Positions 43,152-52,593 of a stretch of 63,504 nucleotides of DNA are shown here, piece by piece. Under the pieces are notes generated by a model that had not been told where the DNA came from, made no database searches, and was given only the letters and a program-made list of their open reading frames with translations. The stretch comes from Acidimicrobiaceae bacterium (GTDB taxonomy: Bacteria; Actinomycetota; Acidimicrobiia; Acidimicrobiales; Aldehydirespiratoraceae), in assembly GCA_028819505.1 (NCBI GenBank), contig JAPPLH010000003.1:147998-211501 (forward strand), in the 5' to 3' direction. Made by a program: the position numbers and the translations under genes. The number at the start of each line of letters is the position of its first letter. Within the stretch, counting starts at the first letter, position 1.

Positions 43152-43188
43152 GCTGCGCTCACGGGCCGCTCGGACCACGGCAGGGCGG
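43152..43188. repeat. 37-bp GC-rich repeat, copy 2
   Basis: Matches copy 1 with one change (G to A). It is followed by CGCATGAACCGG; a third, shorter copy at 47794-47823 is also soon followed by CATGAACCG, so the repeated unit may extend further. Confidence 0.85.
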
Positions 43189-43275
43189 CCCGCATGAACC
43201 GGATGGGCTCGCCTACCCGCTCGGCCCTTGGCAGGCACGGCCATCAGCCCGGGATACCGATACGGTGACGGCGCC

Positions 43276-44985
43276 ATGAGATGGTCGAAGCTGTTCATCC
43301 CGACGCTGCGCGACGCGCCCGCCGACGCCGAGGCGGCCAGCCACAAGCTGCTGGTGCGCGGCGGGTTCATACGACAACTCCACGCCGGCCACTACTCGCT
43401 GCTGCCTCTGGGCCTGCGGGTTCACGACAAGGTCGAGAACATCGTGCGTCAGGGCATGGAGGAGATAGGCGCCCAGGAGTTCCTGCTGCCGGCCATGCAC
43501 CCGGCGTCGATCTGGCAGCGCTCGGGGCGCTGGGACTCGGTCGGCCCCGAGATGTTCCGGCTCCAGGACCGCAAGGAGGCCGACCTCGCCCTCGGGATGA
43601 CCCACGAGGAGGTGTTCAGCGAGATCGCCAGGGAGATCGCCTCGTACCGGTCGCTGCCCCAGATCTGGTACCAGATCCAGTGGAAGTTCCGCGACGAGCC
43701 CCGGCCCAAGTCGGGCCTGCTGCGGGTGCGCGAGTTCGCCATGAAGGACAGCTACTCCTTCGACCTCGACGACGCCGGGCTGGACCACGCCTTCGAGATC
43801 CACAGGGAGGCCTACATCCGGACCTTCCAGCGGCTCTCGCTCGACGCCATCGCGGTGCAGGCGTCGTCGGGCATGATGGGCGGCACCGGGTCGGTCGAGT
43901 TCATGGTGCCCTCCCCAGCCGGCGAGGACGACATCGCCCGTTGCGCGGGCTGCGACTACGCGGCCAACGTCGAGAGGGCCACCTCGACGCTGGCGCCGGT
44001 AGACGACGGCGACGCCAGCGCCGATCTCGCCCGGTTCCCGACCCCGGGCGTTCGCACCATCGCCGCTCTGGAGACGGTGGAGGGCGGCGCACCGGCCCAC
44101 CGCCAGATCAAGACCATGGTCATGGTGCTCGACGGGGCGATGACGCTGGCCCTGGTGCGCGGGGACCATCAGCTCAACTTCCAGAAGCTGGCCGACGGCA
44201 CCCGGGCCACCGAGATCCGTCCGGCCGAGGCGGCTGAGACGCTGGAGCGCTTGGGCGCCCACCCCGGCTCACTGGGGGCGGTGGGCGTCGAGGACCTGCG
44301 GATCGTGGCCGACCACTCCCTCCGGGGTCGGCACAGTCTCGCCACCGGCGCCAACGAAGACGACTGGCACTACTCGGGTGTGGACGTAGACCGCGACATC
44401 GCCGTGGACGAGTGGCTCGACCTGCGGGAGGTCTCGGCCGGCGAGCCGTGCGTGAACTGCGACCGGCCGCTCGAAGTGGTCCGCTGCATCGAGACCGGCC
44501 ACATCTTCAAACTGGGTCGCCGCTACAGCGAGGCCATGGGCGCCACCGTGCTGGATGCCGACGGAGTGGAGCGCACCATCACCATGGGCTCCTACGGCAT
44601 CGGCATCGGCCGGGCCATGGCCGCGGTGGCCGAGGTGCACCACGACGACCGGGGCCTCGTCTGGCCGGCTGCGGTAGCCCCCTACGAAGCGGTGATCACG
44701 GTGGCCAGCATGCGCGACGCCGCCGCGGTGGCCGCGGCCGAGCGGCTGTACGGCGAGCTCCGGGGGCAGGGCGCGGAGGTCCTGCTGGACGACCGCGACG
44801 CCCGGGCCGGCGTGAAGTTCGCCGACGCCGAACTGGTCGGCATCCCCTGGCGGATCACCGCGGGCCGGGCGGTGGCCGACGGCGAGGTCGAGCTCACCGA
44901 GCGGGCCACCGGCGACACGAAGCGGGTCCGGATCGAGGACGCCGCGGCCCGGGTGGCGGCGGCGCTCGCCTCAGCCCGCCCCTGA
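43276..44985 (+). CDS. proS: Prolyl-tRNA synthetase
   Basis: A 569-residue class II synthetase of the bacterial type with an editing insertion. Class II motifs are visible in [49 protein letters not shown] (motif 2) and the motif 3 region [16 protein letters not shown]. The INS editing domain lies between residues about 220 and 410. The C-terminal anticodon-binding domain covers the last 100 residues. The ATG at 43276 ([13 protein letters not shown]) is the family start; upstream in-frame codons are intergenic. Confidence 0.96.
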   Translation: MRWSKLFIPTLRDAPADAEAASHKLLVRGGFIRQLHAGHYSLLPLGLRVHDKVENIVRQGMEEIGAQEFLLPAMHPASIWQRSGRWDSVGPEMFRLQDRKEADLALGMTHEEVFSEIAREIASYRSLPQIWYQIQWKFRDEPRPKSGLLRVREFAMKDSYSFDLDDAGLDHAFEIHREAYIRTFQRLSLDAIAVQASSGMMGGTGSVEFMVPSPAGEDDIARCAGCDYAANVERATSTLAPVDDGDASADLARFPTPGVRTIAALETVEGGAPAHRQIKTMVMVLDGAMTLALVRGDHQLNFQKLADGTRATEIRPAEAAETLERLGAHPGSLGAVGVEDLRIVADHSLRGRHSLATGANEDDWHYSGVDVDRDIAVDEWLDLREVSAGEPCVNCDRPLEVVRCIETGHIFKLGRRYSEAMGATVLDADGVERTITMGSYGIGIGRAMAAVAEVHHDDRGLVWPAAVAPYEAVITVASMRDAAAVAAAERLYGELRGQGAEVLLDDRDARAGVKFADAELVGIPWRITAGRAVADGEVELTERATGDTKRVRIEDAAARVAAALASARP

Positions 44986-45026
44986 ACGGCCGGGCTCTCA
45001 CCTACCCGCGCAGCCGCCCGGGAGCG

Positions 45027-45770
45027 TCAGTCTGAGAGCTGCTGCGACAGGCGGCGGGCCGCCTCGATCACCGCCATGCCGTGATCGTGGGTGTCGTCTG
45101 GGTTCGGGAACCGGTACGCGGGGCCGTGGACGTGCAACGCCGCCTCGACGCGGCCGTCGTCCTCGAAGACCGGGGCAGCCACGGAGTTGAGATCCTCGGC
45201 GAACTCCTCGTACACCCAGGCGTAGCCGATGCTGCGGATCTGCTCGAGGCGGTCCCGGAGTTCGCCGGCGTCGGTCATGGTCCATGACGTGCACTGCTCC
45301 AGCGGACCGGCCAGATAGTCGGCGATGAAGCGCTCGGGCTGGTGGGCCAGGATCACCAGGCCCGAGGGCACCGCGTGCAGCGGGGCGTGCTCGCCGGTCC
45401 AGTCCCGCACCTGGATGTTGGAGGAGGACTCGGTCTGGTCGAGGTAGTAGACCTGCCTGCCGTCGATGATCGACAGCCCCGCGACCTCGTCCAGGCTCTC
45501 GGCCAGCTCCAGCAGGTGCGGCCGGGCCGCGGCCACCAGGTTGCGGCCGCGAGGCGCCGACCCGGCCAGATCGATGAGGCCCGAGCCCAGCCGGTACTCG
45601 CCGCCGGCCTCGGTCTGCTCGACGGCCTGCTCCTCCTCGAGGGAGGCCAGCAGGCGGGCCACCGTGCTCTTGGGCAGGTCGACCCGCTCGGCCAGTTCGG
45701 TGACGCCCACCGGGCCCAGCGCCAGCGCCCGCAGCAGCGCGAACGACCTCTTGATCGACTGCACCGTCAC
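45027..45770 (-). CDS. IclR-family transcriptional regulator
   Basis: A 247-residue regulator. The winged helix-turn-helix is in the first 65 residues (VTELAERVDLPKSTVARLLASL) and the GAF-like effector domain fills the rest (LDEVAGLSIIDGRQVYYLD, RSIGYAWVYEEFAEDLNSVAAPV). It is the last gene of the dimethylglycine dehydrogenase-like/etfB/etfA run on the minus strand. IclR proteins bind short palindromes; the GTTCCG-N5-CGGAAC sites at 50523 and 57951 are good candidates for its operators, which would make the operon autoregulated. Start GTG 45770. Confidence 0.9.
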   Translation of the reverse strand: MTVQSIKRSFALLRALALGPVGVTELAERVDLPKSTVARLLASLEEEQAVEQTEAGGEYRLGSGLIDLAGSAPRGRNLVAAARPHLLELAESLDEVAGLSIIDGRQVYYLDQTESSSNIQVRDWTGEHAPLHAVPSGLVILAHQPERFIADYLAGPLEQCTSWTMTDAGELRDRLEQIRSIGYAWVYEEFAEDLNSVAAPVFEDDGRVEAALHVHGPAYRFPNPDDTHDHGMAVIEAARRLSQQLSD

Positions 45771-45808
45771 GTCGGCACCCCGATTCGCGCCGACGCGACC
45801 CGGCTCGG

Positions 45809-45855
45809 GAATTGGCAGCAGAATGCACGTATAGCGCGCGCACTGCTGCCAATTC
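45809..45855. repeat. 47-bp two-tier palindrome, copy C (single)
   Basis: GAATTGGCAGC, AGAAT, GCACG, TATAG, CGCGC, GCACT, GCTGCCAATTC. It is the only unpaired copy in the window and lies between etfA and the IclR gene. The apical loop TATAG is the reverse complement of the CTATA loop of the A copies, so it is probably inverted relative to them. Confidence 0.93.
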
Positions 45856-45876
45856 GCGGCAAGGCTCCGGCAGCGC

Positions 45877-46881
45877 TCATGGCCGGTCCCTCCGGCGGCG
45901 GATCTCGGCGTTCATGGCCGGGATGACCTGGTGCAGGTCGCCGATCACCGCCCAGTCTGCCTTCACCACCATGTTGGCCTCGGGGTCGATGTTGACGGCC
46001 AGGATGTGCTTGGATCCCATGGCCCCCACCCAGTGCTGGATGGCGCCGGAGATGCCCGAGGCGATGTAGATCTCGGGCGCGATGCGGGTGCCGGTCTGGC
46101 CGACCTGGTCGGAGTGCGGCCGCCAGCCGTTGTTGGTGACGGCCCGGCTGCAGCCGACCCGTCCTGCCAGCAGCTCGGCCAGCTCCTCCAGCGGGGCGAA
46201 CCCCTCGGCGGAGCCGACGCCGCGGCCTCCCCCCACCACGACCGGTGCCGTGGGCAGGGTGACGCCGGCATCCAGCACCACCCGGTCCTTCACGACGGTG
46301 CGGGCCAGCTCGGCGCCGAGATCCACCGGCACGGCCCGGGTCTCGGGGGGCGCGGCGGGCGCGGGCTCCACCGGGGTCGAGGCCACGCTGTGCAGGCCGC
46401 AGGTGAGCAGAGCGGTGCCGGACGCGGCCAGGGTGGCGTCCTCCAGCAGGGACCCTCCCCACTGGATGCGGGTCAAGGACCACTCGCGGCCGGCGCCGGC
46501 GGGCGGGGTGACGTCGGTGCAGTTGGCGACGAACGGCCAGTCGAGACGGGCCGCGGCCTGGGCCATCACCTCATTGCCCCGCTCGCTGCCGCAGGCCAGC
46601 ACCGCGCCGGGCCCGAGCGCGTCGATGACCTGGACCAGCGACTGGCCCCATGCCTCGGGGCCGAAGTCGCTCAGCACGTCGTGGTCCACGGTGTACAGCC
46701 GGGCGGCGCCGTGGTCGCCGGAGACGGCCGCGACCTGCTCGGTCGCCGCCGCTCCGGCCCCGATGGCCAGTGCATGCATCTCCGCGCCCATCTTGGCGGC
46801 CAGCGTCCGGCCGAAGGTGAGCGCCTCCCGGGCAGGCTCTCCGAGCGCGCCCCGGTCGTGCTCGAGCACCACCAGCAGCAT
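45877..46881 (-). CDS. etfA: Electron transfer flavoprotein alpha subunit
   Basis: A 334-residue EtfA. The C-terminal FAD-binding domain is clear: VVGGGRGVGSAEGF, SRAVTNNGW, then DQVGQTGTRIAPEIYIASGI and AVNIDPEANMV. The N-terminal domain is the usual adenine-nucleotide-hydrolase-like fold. With EtfB it accepts electrons from the upstream flavin dehydrogenase and delivers them to ETF-quinone oxidoreductase. I start at ATG 46881; the GTG one codon earlier is equally possible. Confidence 0.95.
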   Translation of the reverse strand: MLLVVLEHDRGALGEPAREALTFGRTLAAKMGAEMHALAIGAGAAATEQVAAVSGDHGAARLYTVDHDVLSDFGPEAWGQSLVQVIDALGPGAVLACGSERGNEVMAQAAARLDWPFVANCTDVTPPAGAGREWSLTRIQWGGSLLEDATLAASGTALLTCGLHSVASTPVEPAPAAPPETRAVPVDLGAELARTVVKDRVVLDAGVTLPTAPVVVGGGRGVGSAEGFAPLEELAELLAGRVGCSRAVTNNGWRPHSDQVGQTGTRIAPEIYIASGISGAIQHWVGAMGSKHILAVNIDPEANMVVKADWAVIGDLHQVIPAMNAEIRRRRDRP

Positions 46882-46984
46882 CACATCGCTCCTGCGCCCT
46901 GCGCCGCGGCCGCCGTCGCCGCTACCCGATGCAGTTGTCCCGCTCTGATGCGGTCGACTGCATCGAGTTCATGAAGCGCGGCCA

Positions 46985-47749
46985 TCACACCAGTCCCAGT
47001 TCCTCGAGCACGTCGACGGCGGCGGGGGCGGCGTCGGGGCCGGCGCCGAGGATCACGGTCTGCGACACGGTCTCGGTCGGGCGGTGCAGGCGCACCAGCG
47101 ACTGGTCGCCGGCGTCGGCTTCGATTTCGAACGTGGTGATCTCCAGTTTCTTGGACGCCAGCCGGCCCCTCATCGTCGGGTAGCGGGGCAGGTTGATGCC
47201 CTCCTTGACTCCGAGCGCCGCCGGCAGGTCCAACTCGTACACCTCGAAGCCGCCGTCGATCTCGCGGCGGGCCCGCACGCCCGATCCCTCTGTCTCGATG
47301 CCCTTGATGCCGTTGACGATGGGACGGCCCAGCGCATGGCAGACCCGCACCCCCACCTGGAAGCCGCCCGAGTCGGCCGACTCGTTGCCGAACAGGATCA
47401 GGTCGAAGACGCCTCCGTCTGCCTCCAGCGACCGGATGGCCGCGGTCAGGGCCCGGGCCGTGCGCTGGGGGTCCCAGGCCGATCCGTCGGTGGAGACGAG
47501 CACGCCGTGGCGGGCGCCCACCGAGGCCGCGTAGCGAAGCTGCTCGGCTGCCTCGGCCGGACCCAGGGTGAGCACGGTCACCTCGCCGCCGGTGCGCTCT
47601 GCGATCTGCACCGCCTCCTCCACGCCGCACTCCTCGTGGGGGCTGGTGGTGAAGCCGAGGTGGGCGGCGTCGACGGCCAGGCCGTCGGCGGTGACGTTTA
47701 TCTTCGCGCCGGGCGCCGGCACCCGCTTCACACAGCACAGGATCCGCAT
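46985..47749 (-). CDS. etfB: Electron transfer flavoprotein beta subunit
   Basis: A 254-residue EtfB. It starts MRILCCVKRVPAPGAKINV, has NPHE-like TSPHEECGVEEAVQI, VFDLILFGNESADSGGFQVG and the late LPRYPTMRGRLASKKLE motif that is the family signature. It binds AMP and pairs with EtfA, encoded 103 bp downstream. The nearest electron donor encoded is the flavin enzyme at 47879-50413. Confidence 0.95.
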   Translation of the reverse strand: MRILCCVKRVPAPGAKINVTADGLAVDAAHLGFTTSPHEECGVEEAVQIAERTGGEVTVLTLGPAEAAEQLRYAASVGARHGVLVSTDGSAWDPQRTARALTAAIRSLEADGGVFDLILFGNESADSGGFQVGVRVCHALGRPIVNGIKGIETEGSGVRARREIDGGFEVYELDLPAALGVKEGINLPRYPTMRGRLASKKLEITTFEIEADAGDQSLVRLHRPTETVSQTVILGAGPDAAPAAVDVLEELGLV

Positions 47750-47793
47750 GTCGACTAGTCCGCGTCCCCCCGGTGTCGTTCCCGCTCCTGTTC

Positions 47794-47823
47794 GCTGCGC
47801 TCACGGGCCGCTCGGGCCACGGC
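47794..47823. repeat. 37-bp GC-rich repeat, copy 3 (30-bp match)
   Basis: Matches the first 30 bases of the copies at 43090 and 43152, in the same orientation, in the gap between etfB and the upstream flavin dehydrogenase gene. Confidence 0.8.
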
Positions 47824-47878
47824 CCCGCTCGGGCACCCTGCGAAGAAACTCATGAACCGCTCCCCATCCGCTCAGCCT

Positions 47879-50413
47879 CTAGCTCTTCATGCGGGCGTCG
47901 TCGGGGTCGAACACCGCGCCGGTTCCGGCCACCCGCACCGGGAACAACTCGTTCATGTACATCACCTGGAGGTCGGTGCCCGCCACCGCCAGCTCGGCCG
48001 GCAGGTACCCCATCAGCAGGTGCTTGCCCAGCGACGGGCCCGGCCCTGCGGTGGTGACCCGCGACACCCGGCCGTGGGAGTCGACGATGCGCTCGCCGCC
48101 GGAGGTGAGGATGGGCTCGTTGCCGCCCTGCATGAAGCGCTTGCGGCCCCGGCTGTCGTGCAGGTCCTCCACGGTGAGCACGCACATCTTGACCTCGGGG
48201 TCGCCGGCCTCCCGGGCGGCCAGGTAGGCCTCCTTGCCGATGAAGTCGGCAGCCTTCACCCGGGGCCGGGCCAGGCCGGCCTCCAGCGGGTTGTACTCGC
48301 TCTCCAGCTCAGCGCCCATGAGCCGGTAGCCCTTCTCGAGGCGGCCGGAGGTGCCGTACACGCCGCCGCCGGTGGGCCTCAGCCCGTAGTCGGCGCCGAC
48401 CCGCATCAGGGCGTCCCACACCGCGGGGCCATCGTCCCATGCCAGGTAGATCTCCCAGCCGGTGTCGCCCACATACGAGATGCGGAACAGGGTGGCCGCC
48501 ACCGGCCGGCCCGTGCCGCAGTCGAGCTCCACGTCGACCAGCGAGCCGTAGGGCGAGCCGGCCTGACTCAGATCGGCCTCGCACAGGGCGCCGAGCACCG
48601 CCGGGGCATTGGGCCCCCACAGACCCAGGGTGGTGATGTGGTCGGTGACGTTGGCGAAGCTCACCGAGCCGTCGGTCGGCAGGTGGCGGCGGACCCAGAA
48701 CTCGTCGCGCCCGCCGTCGAACACGCCGGTCACGACCCGCACCCTCTCGGTGCCGAGGCGCATCATGGTCAGGTCGGAGTGGAAGCCGCCGTCGGGCGTC
48801 AGCCACGGCGTGTAGATGGAGCGGCCCACCGGCACGTCGACCTTGTTGACGGCCAGACGGTCGGCGTAGGCGACCGCGCCCGGCCCGGTCAGCTCAAAGA
48901 TCTGGAAGGCGCTCAGATCGACCAGCCCGCAGTTGTCCCGCAGGTTGAGGTGCTCGGCGTTGGTGATCGGGCTCCACCAGCGGTTGTCCCACTCGACCTC
49001 CCGCTCGCCCAGCCCGTAGCGCTCCACCAGGTCGGCGTTGGACTCGAACCACTGGGGCCGCTCCCAGGTGCGGGCCTGGAAGAAGAAGGCGCCCAGGTCC
49101 TGCTGGCGCGAGAAGTACGGCCCGACCCGCAGGTTGCGGCGGCTCTCCCACTGCTCGGCCGGATGCACGATGCCGTAGGTCTTGTTGAAGTGTTCGGCGG
49201 AGCGGGCCCAGATGTGCTCGTCGGGGCGCTCCTCGGGGTAGAAGCGGGCGATGTCGGCGCCGTGAACGTCGATCACCCGGGGATAGCCGAACGTCATCCA
49301 CTCGGCCACCACTTGGGCCATGCCCGGCCCCTCCTTCACCCACACCGCGGCGGCCGACCACAGGTTGCGCACCTCGGGGACCTCGCCGAGGCACGGCATG
49401 GCGTCGGGGGTGAGCGACAGCAGGCCGTTGATGGCGTACTTGATCTCGGCGTCGCCGAGCATGTCCATCAGCTCGATGGCCTGCTCCATCTGGGGGTCGA
49501 AGTCGTCGGGCGTGAACGGCATCTCGGTGGGCGACAGCGCGGCCTCCTCGTTGGAGGGGATGTCGTCGGGGTGGTGGAAGATGGGCCGGTGGGCATACGA
49601 GCCCACCTCCATCGAGCCGGCGGTCTGGCGCTCGTAGCAGAAGGTGTCCATGTCGCGCACGATCGGGTAGCCGATCTCGTTGCCGGTCTGGGCCAGGACG
49701 TCGATCGGTCCGACGTCGGCCATCTGGTGTACGGCCGGCACCAATGGGATGTGGGCGCCGGCCATGTTGGCCAGCCGGTTGGACCACACGCCGCAGGCGA
49801 TCACCACGTACTCGGTGTCGATGGTGCCGGCGCTGGTGACCACGGCCTTGACGGTGCGGTCGCCGGGGTTGGGGCCGGGCTCGGTGACGATGTCGAGCAC
49901 CTCGGTGTTGGCCAGCACCCGGCATCCGTTGTCGACGGCCAGGCGGCGCATCACGGTGCCGGTCTCCAGGGAGTCGACCACCGAGACGGTCGGGCAGTAG
50001 AAGCCGCCCAGCACCACGTCGGTGTTGATGAATGGGCAGAGCTCGGCCACCTCTTCGGGGGTGAGCAGGTGGGCCTCCACGCCCCAGGCGGTGGCCGACG
50101 TCATGCGGCGCTGGAGCTCGGCCATGCGCTCGGCGGTGCGGGCCACCTCGATCCCCCCCGAGTCCACCGACAGGTCGAGGTCCCGGTACTGGTTGGCGCT
50201 CTGCACCCCGAGCAGGCACATCTCCTTGTTGTGGTCCACCGGGAAGATGAAGTTCGACGCGTGCCCGGTCGAGCCGCCCGGATTGGGCAGCGGGCCCTTG
50301 TCCACCAGCACCAGGTCGCTCCAGCCGAGCTTCGTCAGGTGGCCCACCAGGCAGTTGCCGACAATGCCGGCCCCGATCACCACGCACTTGGCGCTGGTCG
50401 GAAAGTCGCTCAC
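47879..50413 (-). CDS. Dimethylglycine/sarcosine dehydrogenase-like flavoenzyme with GcvT domain
   Basis: An 844-residue three-part enzyme. Residues 1-400 are a DAO-type FAD domain (CVVIGAGIVGNCLVGHLTKLG; GGSTGHASNFIFPVD, whose His is the expected covalent flavin site). A middle FAO_M-like segment precedes a C-terminal GcvT-like folate domain (from about 440; LRDNCGLVDLSAFQIFELTG and GDTGWEIYLA). Such enzymes oxidise N-methyl groups and transfer the formaldehyde unit to tetrahydrofolate, with electrons passing to ETF, encoded directly downstream. Start GTG 50413 has a GGAGG ribosome site; a longer frame to 50479 is unlikely. The exact N-methyl substrate is unknown. Confidence 0.9.
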   Translation of the reverse strand: MSDFPTSAKCVVIGAGIVGNCLVGHLTKLGWSDLVLVDKGPLPNPGGSTGHASNFIFPVDHNKEMCLLGVQSANQYRDLDLSVDSGGIEVARTAERMAELQRRMTSATAWGVEAHLLTPEEVAELCPFINTDVVLGGFYCPTVSVVDSLETGTVMRRLAVDNGCRVLANTEVLDIVTEPGPNPGDRTVKAVVTSAGTIDTEYVVIACGVWSNRLANMAGAHIPLVPAVHQMADVGPIDVLAQTGNEIGYPIVRDMDTFCYERQTAGSMEVGSYAHRPIFHHPDDIPSNEEAALSPTEMPFTPDDFDPQMEQAIELMDMLGDAEIKYAINGLLSLTPDAMPCLGEVPEVRNLWSAAAVWVKEGPGMAQVVAEWMTFGYPRVIDVHGADIARFYPEERPDEHIWARSAEHFNKTYGIVHPAEQWESRRNLRVGPYFSRQQDLGAFFFQARTWERPQWFESNADLVERYGLGEREVEWDNRWWSPITNAEHLNLRDNCGLVDLSAFQIFELTGPGAVAYADRLAVNKVDVPVGRSIYTPWLTPDGGFHSDLTMMRLGTERVRVVTGVFDGGRDEFWVRRHLPTDGSVSFANVTDHITTLGLWGPNAPAVLGALCEADLSQAGSPYGSLVDVELDCGTGRPVAATLFRISYVGDTGWEIYLAWDDGPAVWDALMRVGADYGLRPTGGGVYGTSGRLEKGYRLMGAELESEYNPLEAGLARPRVKAADFIGKEAYLAAREAGDPEVKMCVLTVEDLHDSRGRKRFMQGGNEPILTSGGERIVDSHGRVSRVTTAGPGPSLGKHLLMGYLPAELAVAGTDLQVMYMNELFPVRVAGTGAVFDPDDARMKS

Positions 50414-50515
50414 GTGCAGTCCTCCCTCATCGGGTCCCCGGGCACGGCGAGCCTCCAACCTGCTGCGCCCGACGGTCACCGTCCCCGGACGGTCACCGCT
50501 GTGTGTTCTGTAATG

Positions 50516-50539
50516 CGGAATCGTTCCGAGATACGGAAC
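50516..50539. promoter_or_regulatory. Operator GTTCCG-N5-CGGAAC in the divergent fhs promoter region
   Basis: GTTCCG (50523-50528) and CGGAAC (50534-50539) are exact inverted arms around AGATA. A further half-site CGGAA lies at 50516-50520. It is in the 213-bp gap between the divergent flavin dehydrogenase gene and fhs. The same 17-bp arrangement occurs at 57951-57967. TTCCG-N-CGGAA palindromes of this size suit IclR-family regulators. Confidence 0.65.
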
Positions 50540-50626
50540 GACAAGCTACCCTCCGGGGTGGTCCCGTGCCAACCATCCGGCTGGCGCGGGCGACCGCGCA
50601 CGACCGCTCCGAAAGGAAGGGCAACG

Positions 50627-52330
50627 ATGCCGTTTCCGACCGACCTGGAGATCGCCTCGCAGGCCAAGCTGAGGCCGCTCGGCGAGATCGCCGCCGCCGC
50701 CGGGATCCCGGCCGAGATGCTGGAGCCCTACGGCGCCGGCGCAGCCAAAGTGAGCCTCGACGCTGTCGAGGCAATGGCCGCCGCCGGCCGGCCCAAGGCC
50801 CGCTACGTGGTGGTGTCGGCCATCACCCCCACCCCGCTCGGCGAGGGCAAGACGACCACGACTGTGGGACTGGGCCAGGCCTTCCAGCACATCGGCCGCA
50901 GCGCCACCATCGCCATCCGCCAGCCTTCGATGGGCCCGACGTTCGGGATCAAGGGCGGAGCGGCCGGCGGCGGCTACAGCCAGGTCGTGCCCATGGATCT
51001 GTTCAACCTGCACCTCACCGGCGACATGCACGCCGTGACCGCGGCCCACAACCTGTGCTCGGCCATGGTCGACGCCCACCTGTACCACGGCAACGAGGCC
51101 GGCCTCGACATCCACAACATCACCTGGCGACGGGTGCTGGACGTGAACGACCGGGCCCTGCGCAACATCACGCTCGGTCTGGGCGGGCGGCTCGACGGCG
51201 TGCCCCGCGAGTCGGGCTTCGACATCACCGCGGCGTCCGAGGTGATGGCGGCGCTGGCGCTGTGTACCGGGCTGCACGACCTGCGGGCCCGGCTGGGGCG
51301 CATCGTGGTCGGCTACACCAAGGAGGGCACGCCGGTCACGGCCGAGGAGATCGGGGTGGCCGGGTCGATGGCCGTGATCCTGCGCGAGGCCATCAAGCCC
51401 AACCTCATGCAGACGCTCGAGAACACGCCTGCGCTGGTCCACACCGGCCCGTTCGGCAACATCGCCACCGGCAACTCCTCGATCGTGGCCGACCAGGTGG
51501 GCATCCGCACGTCGGACTTCCTGCTCACCGAGGCCGGCTTCGGCGCCGACATGGGCGCCGAGCGGTTCTTCAACATCAAGTGCCGCTACTCGGGCATCGC
51601 GCCCGACGCGGCCGTGCTGGTGGCTACCGTGCGGGGCCTCAAGGCCCACTCGGGCAACCACAAGATCGTGGCCGGGCGGCCGCTGCCCGAGGCGATCCTG
51701 GCCGAGAACCCCGACGAGGTGCACGCCGGGGGCGCCAACCTGCGCAAGCAGCTCGAGAACATGCGCATCCACGGCTGCACGCCGGTGGTGGCCATCAACG
51801 TGTTCCCCGAGGACCACGCAGCCGACGTCGCCGCCATCGGGGAGATCGCGGCCGAGTACAGCGCCCGCTCCGCGGTGACCACCCACTTCGCCGACGGCGG
51901 GCGTGGCGCGGCCACCCTCGCCGAGGCGGTGGCCGAGGCGGCCGAGGAGCCGAGCGACTTCCAGGTGCTGTATCCCGACGACGCCTCCCTCGAGGCCAAG
52001 ATCGAGACGGTGGCCACCCGTGTGTACGGGGCCGACGGGGTGGAGTACTCCGGCACCGCCAACAAGCAGCTGGCCACCTACACCGAGGCCGGGTTCGGCA
52101 ACCTGCCGGTGTGCATCGCCAAGACGCACCTGTCGATCTCGTCGGATCCGTCGCTGAAGGGCGCCCCGACCGGCTGGACGCTGCCGGTGCGCGAGGTGCG
52201 GGCGTCGGTGGGTGCCGGGTTCGTGTACCCCATCTGCGGCGACATGCGCACCATGCCGGGTCTGGGCCGCGTGCCCGCCGCGATGGGCATCGACATCGAC
52301 GCCGACGGCAACATCGTCGGCCTCAGCTGA
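50627..52330 (+). CDS. fhs: Formate-tetrahydrofolate ligase
   Basis: A 567-residue Fhs. The P-loop is TPTPLGEGKTTTT near residues 68-79, followed by RQPSMGPTFGIKGGAAGGGY and the conserved DMHAVTAAHNL, all hallmarks of the family. It interconverts formate plus THF plus ATP with 10-formyl-THF; working in reverse it would recover ATP while releasing formate for the formate dehydrogenase at 37-42 kb. The ATG at 50627 has an AAGGAAGG ribosome site; much longer in-frame readings run antisense to the neighbouring gene and are false. Confidence 0.97.
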   Translation: MPFPTDLEIASQAKLRPLGEIAAAAGIPAEMLEPYGAGAAKVSLDAVEAMAAAGRPKARYVVVSAITPTPLGEGKTTTTVGLGQAFQHIGRSATIAIRQPSMGPTFGIKGGAAGGGYSQVVPMDLFNLHLTGDMHAVTAAHNLCSAMVDAHLYHGNEAGLDIHNITWRRVLDVNDRALRNITLGLGGRLDGVPRESGFDITAASEVMAALALCTGLHDLRARLGRIVVGYTKEGTPVTAEEIGVAGSMAVILREAIKPNLMQTLENTPALVHTGPFGNIATGNSSIVADQVGIRTSDFLLTEAGFGADMGAERFFNIKCRYSGIAPDAAVLVATVRGLKAHSGNHKIVAGRPLPEAILAENPDEVHAGGANLRKQLENMRIHGCTPVVAINVFPEDHAADVAAIGEIAAEYSARSAVTTHFADGGRGAATLAEAVAEAAEEPSDFQVLYPDDASLEAKIETVATRVYGADGVEYSGTANKQLATYTEAGFGNLPVCIAKTHLSISSDPSLKGAPTGWTLPVREVRASVGAGFVYPICGDMRTMPGLGRVPAAMGIDIDADGNIVGLS

Positions 52331-52593
52331 GGGTCTTGACCGCACCGATGCCAGCGACGAACAAGGTGTCCGGCCTCCTGCGCTCCGCGTTCCGATCCAT
52401 CAGTGTCATCGTGCGCAGCAAACTCAAGGCAGAGATGCGGAGATCGGTGCGGGCGGTGATTCGGCCCGTCTTGGACGGCGCCGCCTGGCGTCTCACCCGC
52501 ACCTGGCGGTCTCGGCGGCAAGATGCCGGCACGGCTGCCGCGTCCCAGGGCAACGCACCGGCCGATCGACAGCAGCACGGTCGGAGTGGCACC

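Noticed and set aside
42977-43275. A tRNA-Sec or other RNA gene near the formate dehydrogenase locus
   Set aside because: The gap holds a GC-rich repeat pair and an 8-bp hairpin but no recognisable cloverleaf or TpsiC-arm sequence.
47852-50626. A giant plus-strand protein fused ahead of Fhs
   Set aside because: The long open frame is antisense to the flavin dehydrogenase gene and arises from high GC; Fhs has its own ribosome site and family start at 50627.
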